A stretch of 30,708 bases of DNA from Candidatus Saliniplasma halalkaliphilum (GTDB lineage: Archaea; Thermoplasmatota; Thermoplasmata; Halarchaeoplasmatales; Halarchaeoplasmataceae). The position numbers and the translations under genes are program-made. Below the pieces are notes generated by a model. The model had not been told where the DNA came from, ran no database searches, and worked only from the letters and a program-made list of their open reading frames with translations. The stretch spans positions 1 to 30,708 of the forward strand of contig JAFDTG010000005.1 of NCBI GenBank assembly GCA_019594235.1, in the 5' to 3' direction. Below, one piece after another: positions 1-6,138 of the stretch (positions are counted from its first letter, which is position 1; each line of letters opens with the position of its first letter).

Positions 1-10
1 ACACAAATAG

Positions 11-544
11 GTGAATGAATTAGAAGAGTTAGATATCATCGAAATAAAGAACGGTATAAAGATCATCGATGAAGAAGTATCAGAGAGATTTGAGCAGTTA
101 GGTAAAGCATTAATTCAAAGAAGATTAGATTTGGAAGATGCCTATTTATTGCCCAACTTTTCAGGCATGAGATATGCGTTTACAAAGATCGACGCGGTCT
201 TTATTTGGACTAAAGGTGGATACCAGATCGCGCGGAGCAAAACTGACTACGCAATATTCATTAAGATATTGGAAAAAGATTTAAGCCAATGGAAAGATTT
301 TTTTGAAGGTTTCAACATCCAGTATAATATCAAAAAAAGAGGTGGGAACAATATATATTTTGTCTTATACCCCGTAAAAGATTTCGAATCAGATTGGGTA
401 GAGAATGCATCAGTAGAAACCTTACAAAAAACTATCGATTGGGCAAAAAAATATGAATTAAATTTCCAACCAGCTTTGGAGATGTTGGATGAGATATACG
501 ACATCGGATTAGATGTTGAATACAAAGAAAAATCCAAAAATTGA
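11..544 (+). CDS. Hypothetical protein, 177 aa
   Basis: I do not recognise this protein. It starts with GTG at 11, directly after an in-frame TAG at 8-10, so it cannot extend upstream; no other in-frame start precedes Met53. It is soluble-looking, without a signal peptide or membrane segment, and mixed alpha/beta with many charged residues. A basic, Gly-containing stretch near residues 109-113 (KKRGG) is followed by a hydrophobic strand. There are no cysteines, so a metal-cluster role is unlikely. The next gene converges on it with a 51-nt gap. The ORF is probably real because its codon use resembles its neighbours and no long competing ORF lies opposite. Confidence 0.6.
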   Translation: MNELEELDIIEIKNGIKIIDEEVSERFEQLGKALIQRRLDLEDAYLLPNFSGMRYAFTKIDAVFIWTKGGYQIARSKTDYAIFIKILEKDLSQWKDFFEGFNIQYNIKKRGGNNIYFVLYPVKDFESDWVENASVETLQKTIDWAKKYELNFQPALEMLDEIYDIGLDVEYKEKSKN

Positions 545-595
545 TCTTTTCATCCATTCAATAACTCATAGAAAATAGACTTGTATAATCACACT

Positions 596-1315
596 CTAAC
601 TTTCCTCACAGACCGGGATCTCACCCTTGTAATATAGCACTCCATCCACGTACTCCACCTGTATGGCATGGAATTCTACACCTGAGTCGATAGCCTCGTA
701 AAATGTGGAACTGAAATCGGGGTCCCTCTCTCTATAAGGTAAAAAACACTCAGCATCGGGTCTGAATATCAGGAAGATTACTGCAGAATTATCGCCCCGT
801 CGCTTGGCTTTTATCAGTTCCTCAAGATGCCTCTTACCTCTAGTGGTGGGTGCATCTGGGAATAATGCTACACCATCTTTAGCCAATGTACACCCCTTAA
901 CTTCGACCCAAACTATATCTCCATCCCGTTCAACCAAAAAATCGATGCGACTTTCACCGAGCTTCTGCTCCGCCTTGAAGGAATCCATACCCTTTATGGG
1001 GTTCATCTCATCATCTTGAAAAATCTTCTCCATTATCATCCTGTGATATCCGGAATTGACCAATATCCAATCGTCACCGACTTTTCCAGCGATCAGATCG
1101 TAATCTGTCTTTCTACCAGTGCTATCAGCTTTCTTAAGAAGTACTTCGTTACCTTCGTAAAGTATCTCTTCCAATCTACCCGGGTCCCTGACGTGAACAG
1201 CAACTCGTTTCGAACCGTTGATCTCAACTTCCCCTAAAAATCTATTCTTTCTTTCAATGAACTTTCCTTCTATATCGTATGGAATTTCAACAATTTTATT
1301 CATCGTTCCACTCAT
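596..1315 (-). CDS. sfsA: SfsA family protein (sugar fermentation stimulation homologue, nuclease-like fold)
   Basis: The 239-aa protein matches the SfsA family in length and motif order. It has an N-terminal OB-like region with RKNRFLGEV and HVRDPGRLEE, then a PD-(D/E)xK nuclease-like core with GESRIDFLVE, VEVKGCTL and FPDAPTTRGKRHLEEL, and a C-terminal GVEFHA strand. The acidic residues and Lys of the SRID/EVK motifs are present. The E. coli protein binds DNA and was linked to maltose metabolism; the archaeal role is unknown. Its ATG at 1315 overlaps the stop of the upstream Lrp-type gene as ATGA, so the two are translationally coupled. An internal Met at residue 5 is an alternative start. 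Confidence 0.9.
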   Translation of the reverse strand: MSGTMNKIVEIPYDIEGKFIERKNRFLGEVEINGSKRVAVHVRDPGRLEEILYEGNEVLLKKADSTGRKTDYDLIAGKVGDDWILVNSGYHRMIMEKIFQDDEMNPIKGMDSFKAEQKLGESRIDFLVERDGDIVWVEVKGCTLAKDGVALFPDAPTTRGKRHLEELIKAKRRGDNSAVIFLIFRPDAECFLPYRERDPDFSSTFYEAIDSGVEFHAIQVEYVDGVLYYKGEIPVCEES

Positions 1316-1758
1316 AACTCTTCTTTTTTACTTTTCTTCTCCAGCAGTATAGCGGGTTTGATATCTTTCAAACCCTCTATCGATCCCATCTTTTCACCGA
1401 TGACTTTCGACAACTCTTCTCCGTTCTTTGTCCATATTTCCGTCATTATCATATGGTCGCCAGTTGATTTTGCCACCCATCGAACACCTTCGATACTACA
1501 CAATTCATCTACAGCGTTCAACATATCCTGAGGTTCGACATCCAAACCGATTATAGTGACCATACCGTAACCCAAACTCTTTGGATCGATGTCTAAAGTA
1601 TATTTATTGATAACACCCTTTTCTTCCATCGCTCGAACTCTGTTCCTTACCGTAGCTTCACTTACACCCAATTCGTTGCCTATCTCGGTGAAAGGTTTTC
1701 TAGAGTTTTTTTCAAGGATTTTAAGTATCTCCCTATCGGTATCGTCAGTTTTTACCAT
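1312..1758 (-). CDS. Lrp/AsnC family transcriptional regulator
   Basis: This 148-aa regulator has an N-terminal winged helix-turn-helix (residues about 3-55, with ILKILEKNSR and GVSEATVRNRVRAMEEKGVI), then an Lrp-type ligand-binding RAM domain (GYGMVTIIGLDV... through STGDHMIMTEIW). The open frame reaches back to 1812, but the first 18 residues are basic and unlike the family. The ATG at 1758 gives the usual MVKTDDTDREIL start and lies about 29 nt after a TATA-like box, which suits a leaderless mRNA. It overlaps sfsA by 4 nt and may regulate that operon or itself. The effector cannot be told from sequence. Confidence 0.88.
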   Translation of the reverse strand: MVKTDDTDREILKILEKNSRKPFTEIGNELGVSEATVRNRVRAMEEKGVINKYTLDIDPKSLGYGMVTIIGLDVEPQDMLNAVDELCSIEGVRWVAKSTGDHMIMTEIWTKNGEELSKVIGEKMGSIEGLKDIKPAILLEKKSKKEEL

Positions 1759-1783
1759 ATTAATCGCAATATACTTGCGCTTC

Positions 1784-1791
1784 TTATTAAA
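1784..1791 (-). promoter_or_regulatory. TATA-like box for the Lrp-sfsA operon
   Basis: Read on the minus strand this is TTTAATAA, centred about 29 nt upstream of the ATG at 1758. That spacing is typical of an archaeal TATA box in front of a leaderless transcript. No Shine-Dalgarno sequence precedes the start, which agrees. Confidence 0.45.
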
Positions 1792-1858
1792 CTTTTTGCG
1801 AATATCGTACAAAAGATTAATATAACTCGTATTTATTACCTTGTTATGTACATGAAAA

Positions 1859-1877
1859 ACTATAAAATAAGGGTTTT
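1859..1877. promoter_or_regulatory. Shared divergent promoter element (TATAAAATAAGGGTTTT)
   Basis: On the plus strand TATAAAATA (1861-1869) is a TATA box about 40 nt before the ferritin-like ATG at 1908 and upstream of its GGAGG at 1893-1897. Read on the minus strand the same bases are AAAACCCTTATTTTATA. That is the element found in front of several other metal/redox genes here, and would be a second promoter for the Lrp-sfsA operon with a leader of about 100 nt. Confidence 0.5.
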
Positions 1878-1907
1878 GGATATAAAGATAACGGAGGCTG
1901 AAAGATT

Positions 1908-2408
1908 ATGGAAATAGATGATATGAGCTTCGATGAACTGCTCGTGATCGCAGCAAAATCGGAAGTTAACGCTAGAGAAGTTTACGAATACTTGGCTAAT
2001 AGAAGTGGTAATTTTGTTGTCACGGATAGGTTCGAGTTCTTAGCTGGTGAAGAACAGAAGCACGAGGACTTCATCAGAGAACTTTACAAAAAGAGGAACA
2101 GCGGTAAGGACTTAGATGTCAAAAAAGACACGCCGGTTCCTATACCTTTCATAAAATACGATGACCAAACCGACGAATCAGAGATTATAAGTCAGGCCAT
2201 GGAAGCGGAGATAGCTTCAAGGGATTTTTACCAGGACATGGCCGATAAGGCACAGAGTGTTGAAGGCGAAGGAAATCCAGAAAAACTGCTCAGGTACCTA
2301 TCCGGAATGGAGCAGAATCATTATGAAATTTTAAAATCGGAAAGAGAAAGGATGTTGGAATTCGAAGAATTCGATGAATACCATCCTGCGATGCATATGG
2401 GACCTTAA
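1908..2408 (+). CDS. Ferritin-like diiron protein (rubrerythrin-type four-helix bundle)
   Basis: This 166-aa all-helical protein has the four-helix signatures of the ferritin-like superfamily: SEVNAREVYEYLA in helix 1, EEQKHEDF (ExxH) in helix 2, MEAEIASRDFYQDMA in helix 3 and EQNHYEIL (ExxH) in helix 4. It lacks the C-terminal rubredoxin domain of true rubrerythrin. The two halves are joined by a Pro-rich linker (TPVPIPFIKYDD), as in its paralogue at 5674-6138. GGAGG at 1893-1897 fixes the ATG at 1908. It opens the oxidant-defence island and precedes rubredoxin by 15 nt, so a rubredoxin-linked peroxide reductase or iron-oxidation role is likely by inference. Confidence 0.82.
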   Translation: MEIDDMSFDELLVIAAKSEVNAREVYEYLANRSGNFVVTDRFEFLAGEEQKHEDFIRELYKKRNSGKDLDVKKDTPVPIPFIKYDDQTDESEIISQAMEAEIASRDFYQDMADKAQSVEGEGNPEKLLRYLSGMEQNHYEILKSERERMLEFEEFDEYHPAMHMGP

Positions 2409-2423
2409 AAGGAGATGATAAAG

Positions 2424-2585
2424 ATGACAAAATGGGAATGTATAGTTTGTGGATATATATATGATGAAGAAAAAGGCGACAAAACGAGCGATATTGAACC
2501 GGGTACTAAATTCGGAGACCTACCGGATGACTGGGTCTGCCCGGTCTGTGGAGCACCGAAGGATCAATTTGAGGAAATTGAATAA
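2424..2585 (+). CDS. Rubredoxin, 53 aa
   Basis: This is a short gene encoding a canonical rubredoxin: C6-IV-C9-G near the N terminus and C39-PV-C42-G near the C terminus, with conserved aromatic residues (W4, Y11, Y13, F30, W37, F49) and the DDWVCPVCGAPKDQF end. The four Cys would bind one iron. It carries single electrons to superoxide reductase, rubrerythrin or peroxide reductases. AAAGGAG at 2408-2414 lies 9 nt before the ATG at 2424, so the in-frame ATG at 2415, which abuts the Shine-Dalgarno, is unlikely to be used. It follows the ferritin-like gene by 15 nt and is probably co-transcribed with it. Confidence 0.95.
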   Translation: MTKWECIVCGYIYDEEKGDKTSDIEPGTKFGDLPDDWVCPVCGAPKDQFEEIE

Positions 2586-2628
2586 TTATTTATAGAGACG
2601 AACATTATATAGAGAGTTGGTGAGATAT

Positions 2629-3099
2629 ATGAGCAAAAAAGAGGTAATAAAAGAGGGTGAACTCTCGAAGGGTTTTACATTGGTAGATCAAAATGGGGAT
2701 GAATTCACTCTATCAGATTTCAAAGGAAAAAAAGTACTGCTCTCTTTCCATCCTTTAGCTGGAACGAGCGTCTGTGCAAAGCAGATGAAATCACTGGAAG
2801 AGAATAGGGGAAAGTTCGAAGAACTGAACACAGTCCCGGTGGGGATAAGCGTTGACTCCGTTCCGGCTAAGAAATTATGGGCGGAGAATATAGGTGTTAA
2901 AGAAACGAGCCTATTATCCGACTTTTGGCCCCATGGAAAAGTTATCAAGATGTATGGGCTTTTCAAAGAGGAGGACGGATTTTCAGAAAGGGCTAACATA
3001 CTGATCGATGAGGATCAAAAGGTGATCTTCTCCAAGGTTTACCCGATAGGAGAAGTCCCTGATTTAGATGAGATATTTACTAAAATCGAAGAGAGGTGA
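2629..3099 (+). CDS. Peroxiredoxin (AhpC/TSA, BCP-like, single cysteine)
   Basis: This 156-aa thioredoxin-fold peroxidase has the peroxidatic motif P42-xxx-T46-xx-C49 in FHPLAGTSVC, the VGISVDSV strand and an arginine (R120, SERAN) in the usual later position. C49 is its only cysteine, so it works by a 1-Cys mechanism and needs an outside thiol or rubredoxin-type reductant. A GGTGA Shine-Dalgarno at 2618-2622 places the start at ATG 2629; TTG 2617 and GTG 2620 lie inside or before it. The TGA stop is 5 nt before the next start, with that gene's Shine-Dalgarno spanning the stop. Confidence 0.9.
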   Translation: MSKKEVIKEGELSKGFTLVDQNGDEFTLSDFKGKKVLLSFHPLAGTSVCAKQMKSLEENRGKFEELNTVPVGISVDSVPAKKLWAENIGVKETSLLSDFWPHGKVIKMYGLFKEEDGFSERANILIDEDQKVIFSKVYPIGEVPDLDEIFTKIEER

Positions 3100-3104
3100 T
3101 ATAT

Positions 3105-3488
3105 GTGACAAAAATAGGAGAGATGTACCAATCGGATGATTGGAAGACCGAGAAGCACGTACCAGTGTTAGAGATCAAAGATAAAGATGACGGATATCTT
3201 GTGAAGGCATCGGTAGGGAAGGAGATAGCACATCCAAATACGACTGAACACCACATACGATGGATAGAACTGTACTTCCATCCAAAGGGTGAAAAGTTCC
3301 CTTACCAGTTAGGAAAATTCGAGTTCACTTCACACGGAGAATCGGCTAAAGGTCCTGATACGAGTACTGTTTACGCGGAACCGAAGATCGTTGCTCACAT
3401 GAAAACGGAGAAAGACGGCACTGTTATAGCGAATTCATACTGCAACATCCACGGCCTGTGGTCGAACGAAAAAGAATTGAAATTATAG
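3105..3488 (+). CDS. Superoxide reductase, neelaredoxin type (class II)
   Basis: This 127-aa single-domain superoxide reductase reduces superoxide to peroxide using rubredoxin electrons, without making oxygen. All catalytic iron ligands are visible: H18 in E16-K-H-V-P, H43 and H49 in IAHPNTTEHH, then C113 and H116 in SYCNIHGLW. E16, the usual sixth ligand of the resting state, is present. It lacks the N-terminal desulforedoxin domain. The start is GTG at 3105, placed by AGAGGTGAT at 3092-3100, which spans the previous stop; the upstream GTG at 3096 is part of that Shine-Dalgarno. It is translationally coupled to the peroxiredoxins on either side. Confidence 0.94.
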   Translation: MTKIGEMYQSDDWKTEKHVPVLEIKDKDDGYLVKASVGKEIAHPNTTEHHIRWIELYFHPKGEKFPYQLGKFEFTSHGESAKGPDTSTVYAEPKIVAHMKTEKDGTVIANSYCNIHGLWSNEKELKL

Positions 3489-3498
3489 GTGATAGGCA

Positions 3499-4161
3499 AT
3501 GGAAGAAGAAAAACAGATGCCGCTTATTGGCGACAAGTTCCCTGAGATGACAGTCAAAACGACCCACGGTGAGATAGAACTGCCGGACAAATTCAAAGGA
3601 AAATGGTTCATACTGTTCTCACATCCGGGTGATTTTACACCGGTGTGTACCACAGAGTTCTACGCATTCCAGAAAAGGTACGAACAGTTCAAAGACCTGA
3701 ATACTGAACTTATAGGTCTGAGTATCGATCAGGTGTTCAGTCATCTGAAGTGGGCAGAATGGATCGAAGATAACCTGGGTGAAGAGATCAAATTCCCGAT
3801 AATAGATGACGGCAGGGGAAAAGTAGCCGATAAATTGGGCTTGATACACAGCACCGGCGGCACAGCAACTGTAAGAGCTGTTTTCATGGTTGACCCTGAA
3901 TCTAAGATACGAGCGATACTCTATTACCCGGCTGAACTCGGCAGAAATATGGACGAATTCATCAGGATGATAAAGGGATTCCAGAAAGCTGACGAGGAAG
4001 GCGTAGCTATACCTGCTAACTGGCCCGATAACGAACTGATGAAAGATAGAGTTATCATACCACCGGCGAACAGTGTAGAAGCCATCAAGGACAGGAAGAA
4101 GAGAGAGAATGACGGAGAGATCGAGTGCTACGACTGGTGGCTGTGCCATAGGGAGTCTTAA
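3499..4161 (+). CDS. Archaeal Prx6-type peroxiredoxin
   Basis: The 220-aa protein has C50 in HPGDFTPVCTTEF and a long C-terminal arm ending GEIECYDWWLCHRES with C210 and C216. This three-Cys pattern and length match the decameric archaeal thioredoxin peroxidases of the Prx6 group, such as the Aeropyrum enzyme, where the C-terminal Cys resolve the oxidised C50. It reduces hydrogen peroxide and alkyl peroxides in the cytoplasm, the next step after superoxide reductase. GGTGATAGGC at 3488-3497 is the Shine-Dalgarno and the ATG at 3499 follows. It lies 10 nt behind the superoxide reductase gene. Confidence 0.95.
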   Translation: MEEEKQMPLIGDKFPEMTVKTTHGEIELPDKFKGKWFILFSHPGDFTPVCTTEFYAFQKRYEQFKDLNTELIGLSIDQVFSHLKWAEWIEDNLGEEIKFPIIDDGRGKVADKLGLIHSTGGTATVRAVFMVDPESKIRAILYYPAELGRNMDEFIRMIKGFQKADEEGVAIPANWPDNELMKDRVIIPPANSVEAIKDRKKRENDGEIECYDWWLCHRES

Positions 4162-4178
4162 AACCCTTTCTTTTTAAT
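4160..4178 (+). promoter_or_regulatory. AAAACCCTT element upstream of desulfoferrodoxin
   Basis: AAAACCCTTTCTTTTTAAT lies 37 nt before the ATG at 4197. The A-run followed by a T/A-rich block fits an archaeal BRE/TATA pair. The T-run could equally terminate the peroxiredoxin transcript, since it starts at the stop codon of that gene. Confidence 0.4.
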
Positions 4179-4196
4179 TATTTATGAGGTGATCAG

Positions 4197-4574
4197 ATGA
4201 CAGAAATATTGGAAGTTTACAGATGTAATATATGCGGGAACATAGTTGAAATGGTTCACGAAGGTATTGGTGAACTGGTCTGCTGTGGAGAGTCCATGGA
4301 ATTGTTGGAAGAGAAAGTAGAAGAAGAAGGTATGGAAAAACACCTTCCAGTTGTTAAAGAAGTCGAAGAGGGTGTTAAAGTTAAAGTTGGTGAGAAGGAA
4401 CACCCCATGGAAGAGGAGCACTACATCGAGTGGATAGAAGTGCTGACTGAAGATGGGGCTTATAGAGAATTTTTAGAACCCGGTGATAAGCCGGAATTCG
4501 CATTCGATCTGACTCAAGATAAAATAACTGCACTCAGAGAGTACTGCAGTGTTCACGGATTATGGAAGATTTAA
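4197..4574 (+). CDS. dfx: Desulfoferrodoxin (class I superoxide reductase)
   Basis: This 125-aa protein has two domains. The N-terminal desulforedoxin domain holds C10, C13, C29 and C30 (adjacent cysteines, diagnostic for desulforedoxin). The C-terminal superoxide reductase domain holds E47-K-H49, H69, H75, C117 and H120 (YCSVHGLW), the full His4Cys site. It is the second superoxide reductase within 1.5 kb, so the pair is redundant in chemistry but differs in architecture. GAGGTGATC at 4185-4193 is a near-perfect Shine-Dalgarno. It is followed within 12 nt by rubrerythrin, whose Shine-Dalgarno spans this gene's stop. Confidence 0.95.
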   Translation: MTEILEVYRCNICGNIVEMVHEGIGELVCCGESMELLEEKVEEEGMEKHLPVVKEVEEGVKVKVGEKEHPMEEEHYIEWIEVLTEDGAYREFLEPGDKPEFAFDLTQDKITALREYCSVHGLWKI

Positions 4575-4585
4575 AGGTGATAAAT

Positions 4586-5092
4586 ATGGGAAAAATGACA
4601 GATAAGTCGTTAGAGGAAGCCTTTGCAGGCGAATCTAAAGCGCACATGAAGTACATGATCTTCAGCGAAGTCGCTGAAAGAGAAGGAAAGGAAAACGTTG
4701 CACGGATGTTCAAAGCTATAGCGTATGCGGAACAGGTGCACGCTACTAACCACGCAAGAGAACTTGGTAAGATAGGTGATACGGAAGAGAACCTTCAAAC
4801 AGGTATGAACGGTGAAAATTTCGAAGTGCACTGGATGTACCCAGCGTACCACGAGATCGCACATCTCGAAGAGGAAGAAGGAGCTAAGCGGTCCATACAT
4901 TACGCATTAGAGGCCGAGAAGATCCATTCCATGATGTACGAGAAAGCAAAGAATGCCGTTGAGAAAGGCGAAGATATCGAGTTAGATGAAGTTTACATCT
5001 GTCCGGTATGCGGTTATACCCACGAAGGAGAACCGCCGAAAGAATGCCCAGTATGCGGTGTTACTAGTGATAAGTTCAAGATGTTTGAATGA
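4586..5092 (+). CDS. rbr: Rubrerythrin
   Basis: This 168-aa peroxide reductase has an N-terminal diiron four-helix domain (LEEAFAGESKAHMKYMIFSE; YAEQVHATNH; EIAHLEEEEG; ALEAEKIHSMMYEKA) and a C-terminal rubredoxin-like FeS4 domain (CPVCGYTHEGEPPKECPVCG). It reduces hydrogen peroxide to water with electrons from rubredoxin. AAAGGTGAT at 4574-4581 sets the start at ATG 4586; the in-frame ATG at 4562 lies inside the end of desulfoferrodoxin and before the Shine-Dalgarno. It sits between desulfoferrodoxin and ferritin, so superoxide reduction, peroxide reduction and iron storage are encoded in a row. Confidence 0.95.
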   Translation: MGKMTDKSLEEAFAGESKAHMKYMIFSEVAEREGKENVARMFKAIAYAEQVHATNHARELGKIGDTEENLQTGMNGENFEVHWMYPAYHEIAHLEEEEGAKRSIHYALEAEKIHSMMYEKAKNAVEKGEDIELDEVYICPVCGYTHEGEPPKECPVCGVTSDKFKMFE

Positions 5093-5103
5093 GGTGATAA
5101 TAT

Positions 5104-5616
5104 ATGATAAAAGAAAATATTGAAAAGTCGATAAACGAACAGATAAACGCTGAACTCTATTCAGCGTACCTGTACCTTTCCATGGCGGCGGATTTCGCCG
5201 ACAAGGGATACGAGGGTATGGAACAGTGGATGAGAGCTCAAGCCAGGGAAGAGAAGGAACACACCATGAGGTTCTTCGATTACCTGCAGGAGAGAGGCGG
5301 AAGGATAAAACTGGAAGCTATCGAGAAACCAAAAGAAGAATGGGAGTCGCCTTTAGAAGCCTTCGAGGAAGCTTTAGAACATGAGAAGTACGTTACGGAA
5401 AGGATCAACGAGATGGCGGATATGGCTGAAAAGGAGAAGGACAGGGCTACATTGAACATGCTGCAGTGGTTCATCGATGAACAGGTCGAGGAAGAGGATT
5501 CCACGGAGAACATAGTCAACAAGTTGAAGATGGTCAAGGACAGCCCCAGCGGTCTTATGATGCTGGACTCCAAGCTCGGAGAAAGACCCACTGAAAGCGT
5601 TGAAAAAGAAGAGTAG
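5104..5616 (+). CDS. ftn: Ferritin
   Basis: This 170-aa classical non-haem ferritin has all ferroxidase residues: E17, Y24, E50, H53, E94, Q127 and E130. It is expected to form a 24-subunit cage that oxidises Fe2+ and stores it as mineral, limiting Fenton chemistry. GAGGTGATAATAT at 5091-5103 carries the Shine-Dalgarno, which overlaps the rubrerythrin stop region, so it is in the same operon. The C-terminal tail after helix E is short and Glu-rich. A Met-rich stretch near residues 151-153 (GLMML) resembles bacterial FtnA rather than DPS. Confidence 0.95.
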   Translation: MIKENIEKSINEQINAELYSAYLYLSMAADFADKGYEGMEQWMRAQAREEKEHTMRFFDYLQERGGRIKLEAIEKPKEEWESPLEAFEEALEHEKYVTERINEMADMAEKEKDRATLNMLQWFIDEQVEEEDSTENIVNKLKMVKDSPSGLMMLDSKLGERPTESVEKEE

Positions 5617-5630
5617 ATATCGCTTGCAAA

Positions 5631-5660
5631 AAAACCCTTTCTAAAACCCTTTATATTTAT
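5631..5660 (+). promoter_or_regulatory. Double AAAACCCTTT element with TATA box
   Basis: AAAACCCTTT occurs twice, at 5631-5640 and 5643-5652. The second copy runs into TTTATATTTAT, an archaeal TATA box whose centre is about 24 nt before the ATG at 5674. No Shine-Dalgarno precedes that ATG, so a leaderless or very short-leader transcript is likely. The first copy may be a duplicated recognition element or a terminator for the ferritin operon. Confidence 0.55.
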
Positions 5661-5673
5661 TTAAAAGATGTGA

Positions 5674-6138
5674 ATGAAGATGGAACTGAGGAATTATAGT
5701 TTACAAATGCTGTTCTTAGCTGCTGTGAAGGCCGAAAAAGAAGCCATCGAAGTCTATTCCGATTTGAAGGATGAGTTTCAGGATGAGTTCTTACAAGATC
5801 GTCTGGATTTTCTGATTAAAGAAGAGGGGCATCATGAAAGGATACTCATGGGCATGTTCAAGGATTTGTACCCAGATGAGGAAATCGTACTCCCTAAAAG
5901 AAGTCCAGTACCCACTCCAGATATAGATGAAGATGTGAAGGAGGAAAAAGAACTTCTAAAGAACGCTATGGATGCTGAGATCTGGGCTGCTGAATATTAT
6001 AGATCATTCTCAAACAGATTCGATGAAGATTCGAAGATGAATAAAACTTTGAAATACTTAGCTAAGATGGAGAGGGAGCATTTCAAGATTTTTCAGACTG
6101 AATTAGAAAAGATAGAGGAAGTGAATAAAGATGGATAG
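5674..6138 (+). CDS. Ferritin-like diiron protein, paralogue of the 1908-2408 protein
   Basis: The 154-aa protein has the same four-helix layout as the first ferritin-like gene: KAEKEAIEVYSDL, EEGHHERIL, a Pro-rich linker (RSPVPTPDIDED), MDAEIWAAEYYRSFS and EREHFKIF. Both ExxH motifs of a diiron site are kept. There is no rubredoxin domain. An ATG at 5680 is an alternative start that would drop two residues. Its 3' end overlaps the start of the oxidoreductase alpha gene by 8 nt, so the two are translationally coupled. By inference it is a peroxide reductase or iron-handling protein linked to that enzyme. Confidence 0.82.
   Translation: MKMELRNYSLQMLFLAAVKAEKEAIEVYSDLKDEFQDEFLQDRLDFLIKEEGHHERILMGMFKDLYPDEEIVLPKRSPVPTPDIDEDVKEEKELLKNAMDAEIWAAEYYRSFSNRFDEDSKMNKTLKYLAKMEREHFKIFQTELEKIEEVNKDG

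Noticed and set aside
2415..2423. ATG at 2415 as rubredoxin start
   Set aside because: It directly abuts the AAAGGAG Shine-Dalgarno, while ATG 2424 has the proper spacing and the usual rubredoxin N terminus.
3619..4149. Long minus-strand open frame opposite the Prx6-type peroxiredoxin
   Set aside because: It is a shadow of a strongly conserved gene, with no family resemblance and no start signals.
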